A stretch of DNA of 64,000 nucleotides from Sanderia malayensis. Its lineage: Eukaryota; Cnidaria; Scyphozoa; Semaeostomeae; Pelagiidae. The stretch is taken from positions 62,001 through 126,000 of the forward strand of contig RQOL01000519.1 of the NCBI GenBank assembly GCA_013076295.1. Reading direction: 5' to 3'. This document shows positions 34,501 to 49,500 of the stretch, one piece after another (the stretch's first letter is position 1; every line of letters begins with the position of its first letter). The position numbers and the translations under genes were made by a program. A model generated the notes under the pieces. That model was not told the DNA's origin. It worked only from the letters and a program-made list of their open reading frames with translations, and did no database searches.

Positions 34501-37500
34501 TTGTTATTAAAATTCTAACCTCTTCCCACTTGGGTGGTTGTTGATAAGTATCGTCGGCCAACTGGAGTGGTTCTGGTTCTGATTCTGTGATATTTTCATC
34601 TTGTACCGGCATAGGTATCTCTTCTTCTGTCCATTGTTGAGTTATTTTCACAACCTCATCATCCGCATTTTCTTCGTCAATCGATTCAGCATGATCACCA
34701 AGCTCTCGTAACAGTTCCTCGATGTCGACACCTCCAGACGCCAAGAACTCCGGCTCGACAATCTGCAATCGGATTCAAAGAGTGTTATACACTACAATTA
34801 GCATGCAAAGAAAGCAATACTATCCTATAACGTTGCAAGCGAAGCATTGTCTCTTGAATGCACATGCATTTAACTGAATACCTTTTCGCCAGCGATAGGA
34901 TGCACAACTTCAACCCCTGAAAATGCTCCTGATGATGCTAATGCTTGTTTCAAATGCCAATGTCGATTCCTCCACAGCGTCAACAAGTGCTTGTACTGTA
35001 TCTCGATTCTACGATATAATACATCAATATATCTGTTGTGTACTTGCACCTATTGATACTACGCGTCTGTCATCCCGAACATTCGGCTTCTTGGATCGAT
35101 TTTAGATTTTCCATTTCTCCTCGTTTTGGAACACAATAGTTGGGACATCCGTTAGTTAGAATATTTGTCATCTCAAACGGACTTAAATTTTCAATCAGGT
35201 TTCGAAATAGCAGATGTAAATGGTATATGCAAAATATGCTACGGGTACCTTGTTGCTAGGTCTATTGCTTCAGAGTCTGGTGCAGGGATAACAAAACAAA
35301 CAGATGGAGCGGACAGGCTTTCGTCGGATTTATCTTTCACCTGCGTTACGATAAGAGAGGAACATTCAGTTTAAGCTGTATTGTGACATGTTATGGTTCT
35401 ACCGTGTCTACAGCACAGAGAAGGTTTAGAAGACACGAGAGAGAAAGATTAATCTTAATGGATAGCTAAATACAAATGCTCCGAAATAGTGCAGACATTT
35501 GCCGCAAAAATACAACAGGTCAGAGATACAGTAAAATCCCAAGCACTCGAACCCATGGTAACTCAAACTTCGGATAACTCGAACCAAATTGTCTTCCCAT
35601 TAAAAGCTTTGCCAGTACATTCTAACCGGCGGTGATTCGAACAATTTTAACTCGAACCGCTTTCGTCGGTCCCTTGGAGGTTCGAGTAATATTACTGAAT
35701 CTTGTGATTAATGAAAAGTGTAGAATTCAAGTGTACAAGTCGTTTGTCAATGGATTAATTAGGTAAATATTTACTCGAATGAATGAATTGCAACTAATGT
35801 GTAATTACGCGCCCTTGCTGTCATGCAATATTAAGCACAAAAACAGCATAACAATGATTTATTAATGATTAATTGGGCAAACTCAATATCAGACGTTGCC
35901 AAAAGTTAACTTCGAGGCTAAGTTGTGGTCAACGTCTCAGGCTTGAGTAAAACGAGTAGGGTTTTGGGCAAAAGGTCGAAGCTTCATGACAAATTGTAAT
36001 TCAATCTTTAAGTGACAAATCATGGCCAAATCGAAATTAAAACATTGTTCTTCAAACTGGAAAAAATGCTAATTATATTTCTTTGAGGGGCGTGCGTCTT
36101 AAAAAATCACCCACGAAAAGCTGCGTTTGAAATATACAGAATAGAGTATATATGCCAAAAGTTGCGTGTTGTTTTTAGTAGATTATAAACCCGATTCATT
36201 GACCCACGCTGGTTAGGCCAGAAAGTAAATACGGGCAGAGCATGTTATTAACGCAATAACAAGAGATGTTTGCGTTAAAAGCTTTTATCTCATCAGAACA
36301 ATACTTCTCTCTTTTACACTACAAAATATGATATCTTTTATGCAACACAAACCTTTTTAAGACGAGTGTAAAGCCATACCAGAGACTCAAAACTGCGTCA
36401 AATGACAATGCTACACGTTTTGTGAACAGGGCATTTTGAAAATCAAAACTATTGTGAGTGACAGACAATGAAAGATGGCAACTATCAATTGTTTAGTGAA
36501 TATTGTTAAAAACAACAAAGGGACGAAACAATAGACAGCCCGTTGCAAAGAGGACTTTTAAAAACAATAAAAATCCACCTGCTATTTCCATTGCAAAATG
36601 CGTGTTTAACTTTTAATAAGAAGAAATGCGCAGTAGCTTTGCTGTTATGCTGCTTCGCAGGAGTGAAAGCGATCAGCAATTCAATTCAATGAAAGAAAAG
36701 TCAACTGGACTATTTATGGACCGAAAGCCATTATGAGAGGTGAGAATGTAAAATGACTCTCTTCACCGTCTGACCGCAACTTAATCGATGAAATAAGAGA
36801 CAGATGAATAAGAAACACACCTTCCACTCGTGATGATCAGAATTGTCTTCCAAAAGATATTCCTCGTCAGTTTTAATTGGTGTCTGAAACAGATTGGATT
36901 TCAGATTTAGTACAAGGGGTTAAAATGGATCAATCATAAACAGTCTCCATCTAAAGAGATTTGAGTAACAACGAATTCTAATTGATGGATAAAAGCATTG
37001 CTGATTAAAATCCAGACAAAATCAAGTCATAAAATAATTAAACATGAAAGCTCTGCTGAAAAAATCTGCATTAGAATGAATTAAAATAATGAGCGTTTCT
37101 AATACTAATAGTTAGATGACTCTACTCACGGCACTTTGCTGGTAATCGCAAACAGCTTTGACTTTTTTGTTGGTCTTCATTTCGCCTTTTCTCTCTCTAA
37201 TTGGCAGAACTTGCTTGCTTAGGAGTTGCAACGAATTGACGTGATCTTTGTGTTCCAATAATTCCTGCTTCATTGCCTGGGATATATAGAGCAAGATCGA
37301 ATTAAAACGGTCTGGAGCATTAGAAATCAACAAAAAAATAAATATAATTACTTCCGCGTGATTTTCCACGAAATCCAAGCCCGATTTGCATTATGGGTAT
37401 CGGAAAATGTAGTTTCATTAAGAAGGAGATTATGGCAATCAGATTAGATTTTAAGGCATATAAATTATGTGGAATTATATTAACGATTGACAAGTCATAC

Positions 37501-40500
37501 AGAAGATCAGGCGACATCAGACCACATTATGATTAAATAAATTAGTGTAGGCATGCAGAACTCTTTTATGTTTGTGAAACAAAAGAGTTCATTCACAAAG
37601 CCCTCAAGCAATGTGTACAATCAAAAACACGAGCCGACTATTTTGTAAGCGAAGGAATGGCCTAGCAATAGATAACAAGAGGCAACGCCTACCTGTCTAA
37701 ACTCTACCAAATCCTTCATTACAAATTCAAATCTCCCTTTTCTATCCTCATCGCTGCTTAATTTAGGACCACGCAAAACAAAATAAAATTTTTCTCTCAG
37801 GCCCTTGTCTGCAACATCAGACAGGCCGAGTTCCCAGACGCTTTTCTTCGAATAAATTGTCAAAATTGGCGGATCGGATCGAGTTATTCTCGTTATTTGT
37901 TTGAAATCAGAACGTGTTAACGATTCTGGGATGTTATCAATGATATCAGGATATTTCTTGAACCAATACTGATCGTACAAATATCTGAATAAAATTGTCT
38001 CCGGTGATAATTGTTCGAAGGGTTTGCTTGTCTCCACGTGCTCCGAATCTCTCCGTTTTCTCGGACGTTTTCGATTCAATAAATACAATAATAACAAACT
38101 GATAACTCCAAATACACCAGCAAATCCAGCTACAATCCTATTATCCACCATTTTTACTTTATTTAACAGCAAATAAACACGCAGTTTTCGTCAAAACTTT
38201 ATACTCTAAGTCCTACAACTTCATCACAAGACATTCTTGAAAATTCTCGAGTTTACGCACGGTAAATAAACATCACAAACATATTAACAAAATCCTTCAA
38301 TATTTCTAGCAAAACCACTCCAGTTTCTCCGGCTTTAGTAAAACCTCGTAATATCTAACATTTTTCTTTCCAAATTTCAGAATTCGTCTTTTTTATCGTC
38401 TTGTTATCAACAGGTCGATAATATACTCGTGCTGCGATAGCTTGGATGATGGAACAATAACATAGGAGGCCACTGGCTCCTCGCCGCAAAAACCAGCACA
38501 AAAGCCTTCGAGGCACTCACTGAATATGCTGAGAACTGTATCTCAGCCACAGTAAATTCTCTTTCAAGCCCCTGAGGGGTTTATTATTTTCAATCACTTT
38601 AAAAAGGGGCTAATATGAGAGAAGGGCTTGAAGGAGAATTAACGGTGTATATAATTTATAAACTTCATAAAGCTTGGAATTTTTGAATCCACCATTGTTA
38701 TAGAAAACGAATAAAAGTTTGAGGTTTACTGAGCCACGCTGAGAGGAATTCAGCAAAGCGTCCAATTTAACCATCTTATGCTTCATTAAGCTTCCTTTCT
38801 TTATTATCAGAATCATAAGCATCGATGATAATAAGTTGTTCTTTAAGAAACGTGAGGTGTGCCCTTTTCAAAGTTGACAAACATATCTTGATTGTATTCA
38901 TAAAACAAGACTTTTAAAGACATTTCGAAAAAGTTCAAAGTTCGGAGATAAGAAGACGGCTCTTATAAAACGACTTTTGATGAAAGGAAAGATTACTCTA
39001 GGTTAGTCTTTTGATACTTTTGGGGGTACAGGTCCCTAAAAGCAGGAAATCTCAATCCTCTCTTGAAAAATCATGTTAGGATCGAGCCAAGCTAAACCAG
39101 GCCAAATACATCACGTCATGTGGTACCTATTTTGATTGATCCAATGGAGCTAACAGGGTGGCCACTCTTGTAATTGCGTGGCATGCAAGTATCTATATAC
39201 CAGATCGAAATTAAACCCCAATACAGTGTAAGCTCTGATCCAGTTAGGGAGTATTTATTGCATTCAGCATTAAAGAGAGCACAATAATGATAGAAAGTCA
39301 CCTACCTTTAGCTTTGTAATCAGTTCGGCAAGTATTGTTTCTTTTGTCACCTCAAGTCCTTCAAACATTGATGACAATAGGTTCACTCTAATGGTCAACC
39401 AATGTTCCAACTTATAAGCATCGTGGAAAAACTGTCATGGAGAAATAAATTCAAGTTTTAAGTTTTCGAAATTCGGCTTTCATGGTGGGTAGATAAAGTT
39501 ATTCACTAGTTGCAAGCATACGCAAACCCTAACGTTTGAACTTAACGTCCAAGGAGTTGAAACTTGTCTCAAAGTTATCACAAGGCCGTAATTAGTAAGA
39601 TTGGACGCTTTCTGAGCCAAATTCTCGGCTTTTATTGAGGGCTGAAACTTGTCTCAAAGTGATATACAATAACTATACTAAGATTACTATAACACCCTGT
39701 AACGTAGCAGGTATGCAGGATTTGTAATACCTGAAGGTATACTGTGAGGCAGTTCATGTGGTGATCCAATGCCTTTCTTAATTCAAGCAGCCACTTCCAT
39801 TGAGTACGCATCACTTCAATATAGGCCTAGAAATAAATTGGTTAACCCTATAATAATGAGAACAACATAGCCGTGACACCTTTTGCAGAGAAATGGAGCC
39901 ACATTGCGTAAAAATCTTAGAGGTGTGGTATGGAACCCAATGCTTTTTTGGAACCATGTAGTTTTTAAAAGTACTATTTGCTTCTAGGTGGAACTATCTG
40001 ACTGACAGAAAGAAATACTAACAGTTATTGCAGAAGATCCCGGATGGTTGTCATTGATGATATCAGTCCCCTTCTGGATGACTGCTTTGAAGGTGAATTC
40101 GTGATCTTCAAACTCGTCTTGCCATTTCTGAAAAAATCGATAAACATAAATTAACAATGACTTCCATGCTAACGATGTTCAAAACTCGCAAGTTGAGCTG
40201 CAACATACTCAAAACTCCTGATGACTAGAACAGTCGATTGACAGAGAAACTCCGCATTGATCTGTTTACCTTTCTGTATTCTTCTAATTGATGAAGATCA
40301 ATCTCTTTATCAGCCCAATCACGTGATACCTCATTCTCTTCCTTTTCGCTCATCCAAAGCAATTCTTGTGTCGCCTCTCTCATAAAATGCACAAGAATCG
40401 TCAGATGCCTTTTCTTCTTCAAACACATATCCTTCGGAATGAAATACAAAATCAAAACAAATTTTTAAAATGTCAGCGTAAGAGGTACTAATCAATTCAA

Positions 40501-43500
40501 CTTAGGAGAATACATGCAACCTGTAAGAGGTGTTTGTGAGAGTTCGTTCTATAGCTAAAAAGCAAACATCATGTTGTTAACATTGTGTACTTTTCTTACC
40601 ATCAATATTGCGTAAGCTTCTTGAGTCTCCTGAACTTTGATGACGATTTCACTGGGTGGTTCTCTGATCTGAAAAGGCAACAAAACAAATAAAAACATCA
40701 TTGAAATTGTATCAACTGAGTTTATCTGCGAATCAATAACATGAATCAATGAAAGCGGTAGATACCTCAATGTTGCATGTCTTGTCAACCTCTCTCTGGA
40801 ATTGATGAATCTCTTTATGAAGTTGATCATTCTCCTCCAACAGCCTCTCATTTGTCGGAAGATCATAACCAAATTCACTACTTTCTAAAATAGCCTGAAA
40901 ATGCATTGAAAATCGCTTTATATTCCACATATAACTCCAAATCAACGATTTATGTGACATGCTCTTCAAGATAAAAAGCATAGTGCCTCCTTTTGTTGGA
41001 TAGATAAAAGTAGACACATTCAAATACATATTTCAAATGTCGTTTAAAAAGTTAGGCGGGAAAGGACCCGTCCTTCTCATCCCCGACAACAAATCCCCAG
41101 AAGGACAATGGTGTTGTACAGAGAGCAACTCTGCATTCACAATTATCAAAAATTGGCTTTTGAGCTTTCTCGTACTGCTTCGTAAAAACCTAGTTGGATA
41201 CACGAAAAGTTGATAAAAGCTCTCAACTAGAAGCTGTTGTGAATCTATTTGTTGTGGTCTATCTCAATGGTATATCGGTCTGCTGGTTGTGTAAAAACAA
41301 ATTGAGTCAGATAAGAGTCAATACAGGTACGTGTTATATTGTTTTGTTTTCTGGTTGTTCTGCATGGGATGGTCATGTTTGGAAACAAGCAATTTCAGTG
41401 GCACATGTTTAGTGTAACCCTGCTAGTCTTAAGATCGAAATCGCAAGGCACAGGCGAATTGATAAGGAAATTGTTAGATGTTTTTGTTGATAATCATAAC
41501 CAGTTGCCTCTTGTTTTTCTTGTCATCCTGTTTACATCATCACGTGTATGGTTATTTACAACCTGAATCCACCAACCAGAATACAACAATACAAGAACGC
41601 ACATGTTTAAAATAGCACAAACAACCTCACACACCCACACACAACGTTAAGTGTTAATGTTATACCAAAAACCTTAACCAAACGATGCAACTTCCACAAA
41701 ATGCAATTAAAACTTACCCTTCTTGTTGATATCCAAGTTAACGTCATTGCGATTTCTTGCAGCTTTGCGTTGATTGCAGCATTGGCAACTTCGTTAACTT
41801 TCGGCTCCTTTTGAGCATGCAGAGCTTTAGGCCTCGGGTCATGTTCGTCTTCACTTGAGCTCGAGTTAGCATTACCTTGCTTTCTCGTGCAACTGAGAAT
41901 GCCTGGTAGCTTCATACCTTTTGAGCCTCTTGATCCTGTTCTCGACCTTCTTCCGCTGCGTCGTGACTTGTCTTGTTCATCCATACTGCTCGTGCTATCA
42001 CTGGGTGTTCCGTCAAATACGCCAGGAGAGCTTGGTTTTACGGGTGAAAGAGGTGGCGAGATGCTTGCATCCATCGCAAACTGCGGAGCCGACTGACTTG
42101 AATCAATATCAACTGCTTCGGGGGCGCTTTCGCTCACGAATGATTCGTCAACAGGAAACATAGGGGAAGCTTCAACTGGTTGTACATCTGAAGGCATTAT
42201 CATCTCAGATACAGGCAAGGCACGGCTATCTGCTGTATAATCAGGCATCTCAGGCATAGATTCAGCAAGCATTTCAGCGAGTAATTCAGCAGGCACTTCA
42301 GGCTGCGATTCAGCAATTGGATCTACGGCAACAGGGATTTCAGACTCGGTGACGTAATGCTCGACATGTTTCACACGTCCTTCAGTTGTCTCTTCAAATT
42401 CTTTCTCTTCTACATTGCTCTCAACTTTAACGACCGTTGTAGTTGTCTGATACGCGACCTGGTAGCCTTCTAACGTTGCCGGGTCAACAAACACCCCGGG
42501 CTCTTTCTCGACCATTGTGGCAAATGGATCATCAGAGACAGTTTTGTCTACTGTCACTTTGATGTGATGTCCACTCATTCTGGCCTTCTTCTTATCAAAT
42601 ACTGTCAACTCGCTCTCGATGGTCGTCGTTATCCGCAGCTTTAGCAACTGCCATCGACTGGCAATGTTCTTCACCCTGAAAGACAATCACACAGCGTGTC
42701 ACATAGCATAATAGCAAAGAAAGGGAGGTAATATACAATGTAACATAGCATAGAACAGTAAGGTATAGAGCAGCATGGCATGTAACAATAATAAAGAAGA
42801 GATTAATTAGCTGACCTGATTTGGATTTCTTCGGCTTCGTGGTACTTTCCACTGATGAGAACTTCAGTATTAGCAATAATTGACTTGATATTTGGTTCGA
42901 AGACCATTAATGCTTTATCAAGTTGAATGTGTCGACGTTTGACTTCGTCAACGCCAAGTTGTTCAGCATTCGCCTCAATCTATAACAACACATATGCGTC
43001 ATATAAACAATACGAGATATTATATCTACTGCAATGCTATGCAACTATTTACGTTCCAGTGAATAGGCTAATGTTTTGACTTAACCGCCCAGCAATTCAA
43101 CTTAATGATAAGTGATGAGAGAAACTTTGACTTGTGAAACATAGAAATGAATCTTACCCAAGCAATTTCATTGTCAATTTTATCCAGAGAAGACTCAATC
43201 AGATCGGACTTGAAAGAAATTAAAATCAATTAATAAAATTTCAACATGATTCTTAAATACGCTACCAAAGTCTATCATCTATTATCTATTATATAGTGCA
43301 ATTCTATTTATATCTATTTATCTATTTCTACGTTTTATTTGTCATATTTACTTAAACGGAACCAACCTCTTTTTCAACTTTCTCAGCGATCTTCACAAGA
43401 TAATCAAGCCTGAATCAAAACGAGACTGAGTTAATAATGCAATTCAAGCTACAAAAGTGTATGATCAAGTGCTGAAGTAAGTAACAATACAGAAAAGGAG

Positions 43501-46500
43501 ACATGGCTATCAAAATCAACACAAAAAGTTATATGATGCAGAGAAAAATCAATATTAGATTATACAATGCATATAAATAGACAAAAGGCGTGTACAAGTT
43601 CTATAAAAGTCAGCTAGCATGCAGTATACTCAAGTTGTTACGTAATAATTACATTGATCCAAAATTGCGCAGAAATGCAATGAAAATCTCTTTGTTACAA
43701 TTAGCGTGCTATGAGTACAGGTATTTTCGATGCCTTATGAGATACTGTAGCTAATCCAGATTGATAATATTTCGCACGACTGGCTCCTTTAAACGGGCAA
43801 TTCGCTTTGATCTTACAGTCCACTCCAGGAATTAAATCTGGTTTATTCTCAATCATTGGTTGGCTGAGGTTGTTTGCAAGACTTTCACGCTGTCGATTGG
43901 AGTGAAGCCTCTTTGGTATATGCGGAGAATGCTTTGATGCAAGCACATAATTTGCTCGAGTGTTTTTATTCTTGCACATGCAGCTTTCGCCAATCTCATT
44001 TTCACTCTTTACCTTGGCTTCAAATTCCTTATGCTCTTCTTTATACTCTAAATATTGTCTTTCCATTGAAGCACGGTTTTCCCAATAAATAAATGAATTC
44101 TCAAACCCTTTCTCGTGCATAGATGTATTCATACGAGGTGGCAATGCTGTTTTCTCCGGACCAAAACTCGCAGACCTTTGCAATTCACGTTTGCTTGGCT
44201 GATGCCGTTTTGTTGATACGGCAGATGAGTCTGCAGAATAGCACCTACATCTTTTAGGGGCTTTTCTTTCTTGGTTATCCAAACCACCATTTGATAAGCA
44301 ATATATTTTGCAGCCTTTACAACTCGCTATGGGCCTTGGTATCTTGCTTCGACGTCGGTAAATGCTTGAATGCCTATCGATCTTATTTTGATTTGCTTTA
44401 GGAGCTGTTACATGAAAACCATGCATACTATCAAGCAATGTCCTGTGCTTTATTGCATCTTTATTTTCATTAGCATCTCGTGCCATATCAGCTTGGATGC
44501 TGACGGAAAAATCACCAATGTTCGTCTTGTCTTGTTGCATTGCAGATACTTCGTCTGTGTTTACGTTAGAATGCTCTGCAAATACCTCAAGCACCTTTCT
44601 AGGCAAAGAAGTATCATCTTTATTAACAGTAACATCTTTATTGATGTTATTAACATCATCAACTTCACTTGAAATTTCACTTTTCGCTTGGTTGCACTTG
44701 CGACCATTTGGCTCGTCATCTCCAATACTTTTATGCTCATCACATTGCTTGCAATTATCCTCGCGTCCCTGTGTTTTGTTGCCTTGAACATTTCTTGCAC
44801 CCATTTCCTTATCATTAACAGCACAATTGACTTTACTCTGAGCTGTCATAGAGTCAAACCTAGGCATTACATCATCAAACCACTCCAATGATGCTCCACT
44901 GATATCATCAACCTCCGTCCATGAATCATCGTTGACTTCTGATAGTACTGACAATGTTCCATCTCGCCGGGGACTACACGATGCAGACGATGGTTTAGAG
45001 TCCACAACCCTCCTCTTTGTTGCTAATTTAGAATCGTTCAACTTGTTCGATTGACAGGGTTCGGGCGCAGCAACACTAACACCATTCAAAGCGTGACCAT
45101 TTCTCCAGAAAAACCGAAACAAATTCTCGAATATTGCGTGCATTTTGTCTTGGTAGTCGATAGATCCGTGCTGGCATTTTGTAGCATCAATGCTGTTTGC
45201 AAATGATTCAAATTCTTCGTGGACCGCATCTTTCACTATGTTCTTGATCGTATCGACAAACTGCTCTATTATATTATCCACCGCCTTTTTCTCATCATTA
45301 ACTCCTTGCATTTTGCCTCTGTATCCTTGTAATCTTTACAGCAATATGGAAAACTAACCGAATGTATGAAAACTGGTCCAAATGAGGTGAAAGGCCTTAA
45401 TCGAGATACTGGTGTGAACATTAATTCACAAGTTTGGAGAGCTTTCTTTCACAATTGGAGGAGAACGCAACCAGGATTACAACGATGGCAAATCTTTACA
45501 GCAATACTTATTGAATAAGCAAATTCTTCGCACAAACGGCTCAAAATAGCTTGTATCAGTGGATAGCTTTATTCTTCGATGCAATTGATTATTCTCGCTC
45601 TCACTTCAGAAAAATACAAGCCATATCGTCAGCAAGAAAATATCATTTCCAGCCCAAACTCTATCCCCGGTGAATCAAGAAGCAAGCTGGCTGTTTAATG
45701 TCCAGATATCAGCGTGATATCGTCGTGATTGAGGCTTCAATGATTCACAGTTTTCCCTTCGATTCTCTTCCAAGCAAAGTGAATCTCAACAAGACTCATT
45801 TGTAATCACAACAGATGCTCAACATGCGCTTTACACAACCAGCACTTCTCTCCTGCTTCATATCGGGTCAAATTGGATCAAATACCATACCCATTGTCAA
45901 TTGTTCATAAACAATAAGATAAGCAATAACGCTGTGAATTCCTCTGCAGGGTACATCACCTGCTATATATTGCTTCTTGAAAATTTTTGGCTCATCTTTG
46001 CAACTGCAAGCCATACATCAGAGATTTGAGATTTTAAAGCATAGCAATGTCAATCATCCTGATAAATATGCTTGAACTGCAACCAGGTTAACAACCGTCC
46101 ACATCTGAGCTTCGACAAGCAACAACAGCAACAGTCAGATGCAGGTGTTTACAAAACTATGTTTATAGTCATGTTATAATCCAAGTCCTTTGATCCATTC
46201 TTATTAATTAATTGTATTAAGTCTTAAATTGATTTACAGCATTGATTGTTTGATTAAAAATGATGCTAAACACAAAGCATGTATAACTGAAGTGCAGTAT
46301 GAGAAGCAACTAGAATATGGTTTTGCTGCATGTTCGCACTACGCAGCCTTGCAAGAAAAAAACGATGACGTTAGATCATGCCTTACCTTGTGATTTCAAT
46401 ATTCAATGCTTTGGTTCTTTCTTCCACTGCAATAAGAAGCTCAGCCCAAAGCTATGAATAAAATTGAAGAAGATGAAAGAAAGATTCAATAAATTTCAAA

Positions 46501-49500
46501 TATACTCGGTGCTTTGACCGTCCTTCGAGGAAAGACGGATAAGCATTGTCCTGAAGCAAGGTGTAAATGCGATGCAACTACCTCATCAGCAACTCTTGGA
46601 TGTAGACCTTCAGCTAGGTCGAGAAACTTCAAATTTAGGATTGAACATTGCCTATGAAAAAGCATTGCAAAGGTTCTTGAAGAAATAAATTAAAACTATT
46701 CAAAAATGATTCTGGTATAGTAGAAAGAAAAAAGAGGAACAAATGAGAAAATACTGACTTGCAAATCACGCAGAATGTATCCCAGACTCCTTCTGTCGTG
46801 ATCCTTCTTTGGCATAACTTCGATTCGAAGAAATCTGTGTTGGGCTGCAATATCCTAATAGGAAAGAGTGATATATGCTTACTCATCTATATCCTTATGC
46901 AGGCTACAGTAAAAACCCGCATATAAAAACCTCAGATTTTGCATCCAGCATATTGTTCTAACACAATAGGCTATTGTTTCTTCTATTGTGCTGAGCAGAC
47001 GTATCCTCCTGGAGGTTCTTAATCCATTGTTTCTTATACGCAGGCTTGGTATGGGGAGTAAAGCGTAATCGTAATAAAGGAAGCAGTACCTGCATTGCAG
47101 TGAGATTTGGTGGAAATTCCCTACTGTTGACATTTTTCAATGTATGTCGTATCCACGTGATTATCTTCTTGGCTTTCGTACAATACTCAAAGTACATTTG
47201 CTTTCTCTCCTGTTGACGCAAAAGAAAAGAGAGTCGCTAGATTCAAGGTTTGCACTTCAGTTATTTACGCAAGAGAGACCAGATAATTTTTATTCTGTGC
47301 AGGGACCTATGGTGAACATAAATATTGAAAAAATTTAACAAGCTGGGGAAGACCACACCACGTGGTCTGAATGCGATGGTAAAGATAGCAGTGTGAATAC
47401 GACGATTATGCAACTGAATAAGCTGTTAATGATTGGTAAATGAATCGACATGATCTTACCAGGTCGTTTTGCATCCTAACATGAGGTGGAATAGTGGGCA
47501 AAGCCTTGTAAAGCGAAGAGACATAAGTAAGAACAGCCTTCTCGTCCACTTCGGCAACCAAAATATCTGCAAAATGAAGTATAAGGCAATTAAAAACCAC
47601 TATATTTAACCAAAAAGATTTTCCAGCTTACTGAAAAAACATAGACAAAGTTTCCAAGCAAAGGTATTTGCTTGGTGCTTCCGTCAAATATCAACAAAGG
47701 CAGCATGGATGTATGATATTGCCGTCAACTGACCATCTGGCTCAAGGAGCCTGTGCACACCCAGATCTCTTTCTGCAACTGAAAATGCATTCTCAAGCCT
47801 TGCTGGCGGTTGTGCGGCTTGAACGTAAGTGTAATCAATCAAATCTGGCCTGTGTCTGTGAATGACTGCATTGAAAGCCAAACCATCTTTCCAACTGGTC
47901 GTGAAATTCTCAATACGTACACCAGGATAACTGAAAAACATACAAGACATTTTTAAAAAATCCAAAATTGCCATTTAGAAGATTTATGTAGATGCATTTA
48001 GAGAAATGCATTTAGCTTGCAATGATAGCATCGATAACACCTTCTGTATTTTCAGTATAGCATTAAAAACTTCGGCATTGCAGGAGCCGTTGATGCTGTT
48101 GTATTCTTGTCAAAAGCCGCTAGGAGGGTTAGCCTCGTAACGGTAACGATGACTACCAAAGGGAGGCTGGGGGAAGCAACCAGGGGTTAGATAATAATGG
48201 TGCATTTATGAGCGTGTTACTTTACGGCCTTTAAGTTTAGATATATATGTATTACCGTTTACTGGAGATATTTTAGCTGTGAATTCAAGTGAAGTACAAT
48301 ATGTTGTAATGTTTAGGACGATTGTAATTTCCTCTTACCCATCGGCGAGTTCTTTGCACCAAATGATCAATGCTTGCTTAGGGCTGAGTTGTTCTTGATT
48401 GAACATGGCTTTCGCAGCTGATATCTGGCAGATGAATAATCAAAGTATCAAAGTCATATTAACAAATATATTTTTATTTTATATATTTATATATTTTTAC
48501 TGATAACAAACCCATGGAAGCATCTCGTTGCAAATGGTTTAAATGTAATGATTTGTGATCGGATTTGTGGCGAAATGGGATGCGAAATAAATATTGCAAA
48601 TTACCTGGAAATGCAGAATAATGCTCCAGATTAAGCCAAGAGTCAGCTTTGGATTTCCATCTACAATATCGTCACTTCTGATATTGACAATTTTCACCTG
48701 CAAGGAACCAGAGAAGGCCTTGAGCAAAGATTGACTAACGTCATAAAGCCAACGGGCGGAGTTCAACAAAGGACAGCATATCATATTACGAGAAAAATGA
48801 TGACTCGATTGACAAAAGATATATTTTTAAATCATGAATGATGAATACATGTGAGAACAATAGATGGACAGAACAACAGACTGACAGGCTGAGAGACAAA
48901 AGGTATCAAATCACAGAGTAATTTGCGGAAAGATAAGATATGAACTTCCAAGAAAATATAGCTACCTTCTTTTGTCGAAGAAGATTCAGAGCATTTTGAG
49001 CATTTTGCATGTGGTGATATCTCAAAACTCCTTTCTCTCTTACTAATTTCTCTTGAGTAAGAAGCTCCAACAAATTAAGCAATTGCTTTCCATCCTTCAA
49101 ATCTTCAAATAGATCTTGGATCTCTTCTCCCATCTGAATCAAAATCACAAAGATTTCAATCTCGTACACTGTTGTGAGTTCGTTTAGCAATTCAATTCAA
49201 TAATGACGAACCTGGTCCATCCAGCAATTCAACTCAATATTAAATTTAGATACGCTCACCTTCTTGAGATGCATGTTAACCCATTTGGTGAAGACCCTCT
49301 TCTGAATAGCATCTCTCTCTTCTGAAAAATGAAGATGAGCAAGAGTGAACACAATGATAGAATGAAATCACACAGTGCAGTGGGTTATCTAATCGTATTC
49401 TAGTGACCTTAACAACAACAACAGTCCAAGCGACTTCTTATTGTGTTACACCAATGCATGGAAGCTTGTCAATGCGCTATAGTCGATGCTTAAACGGTTT

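Noticed and set aside
43874..44891. Several plus-strand ORFs opposite the nested intronless ORF
   Set aside because: Short, overlapping in different frames and without motifs; shadows of the minus-strand frame.
46759..46854. Alternative frame for the plakin exon ([20 protein letters not shown])
   Set aside because: It looks attractive, but the following exon then contains a stop; only the other frame with acceptor at 46845-46846 keeps the phase and the expected spacing.
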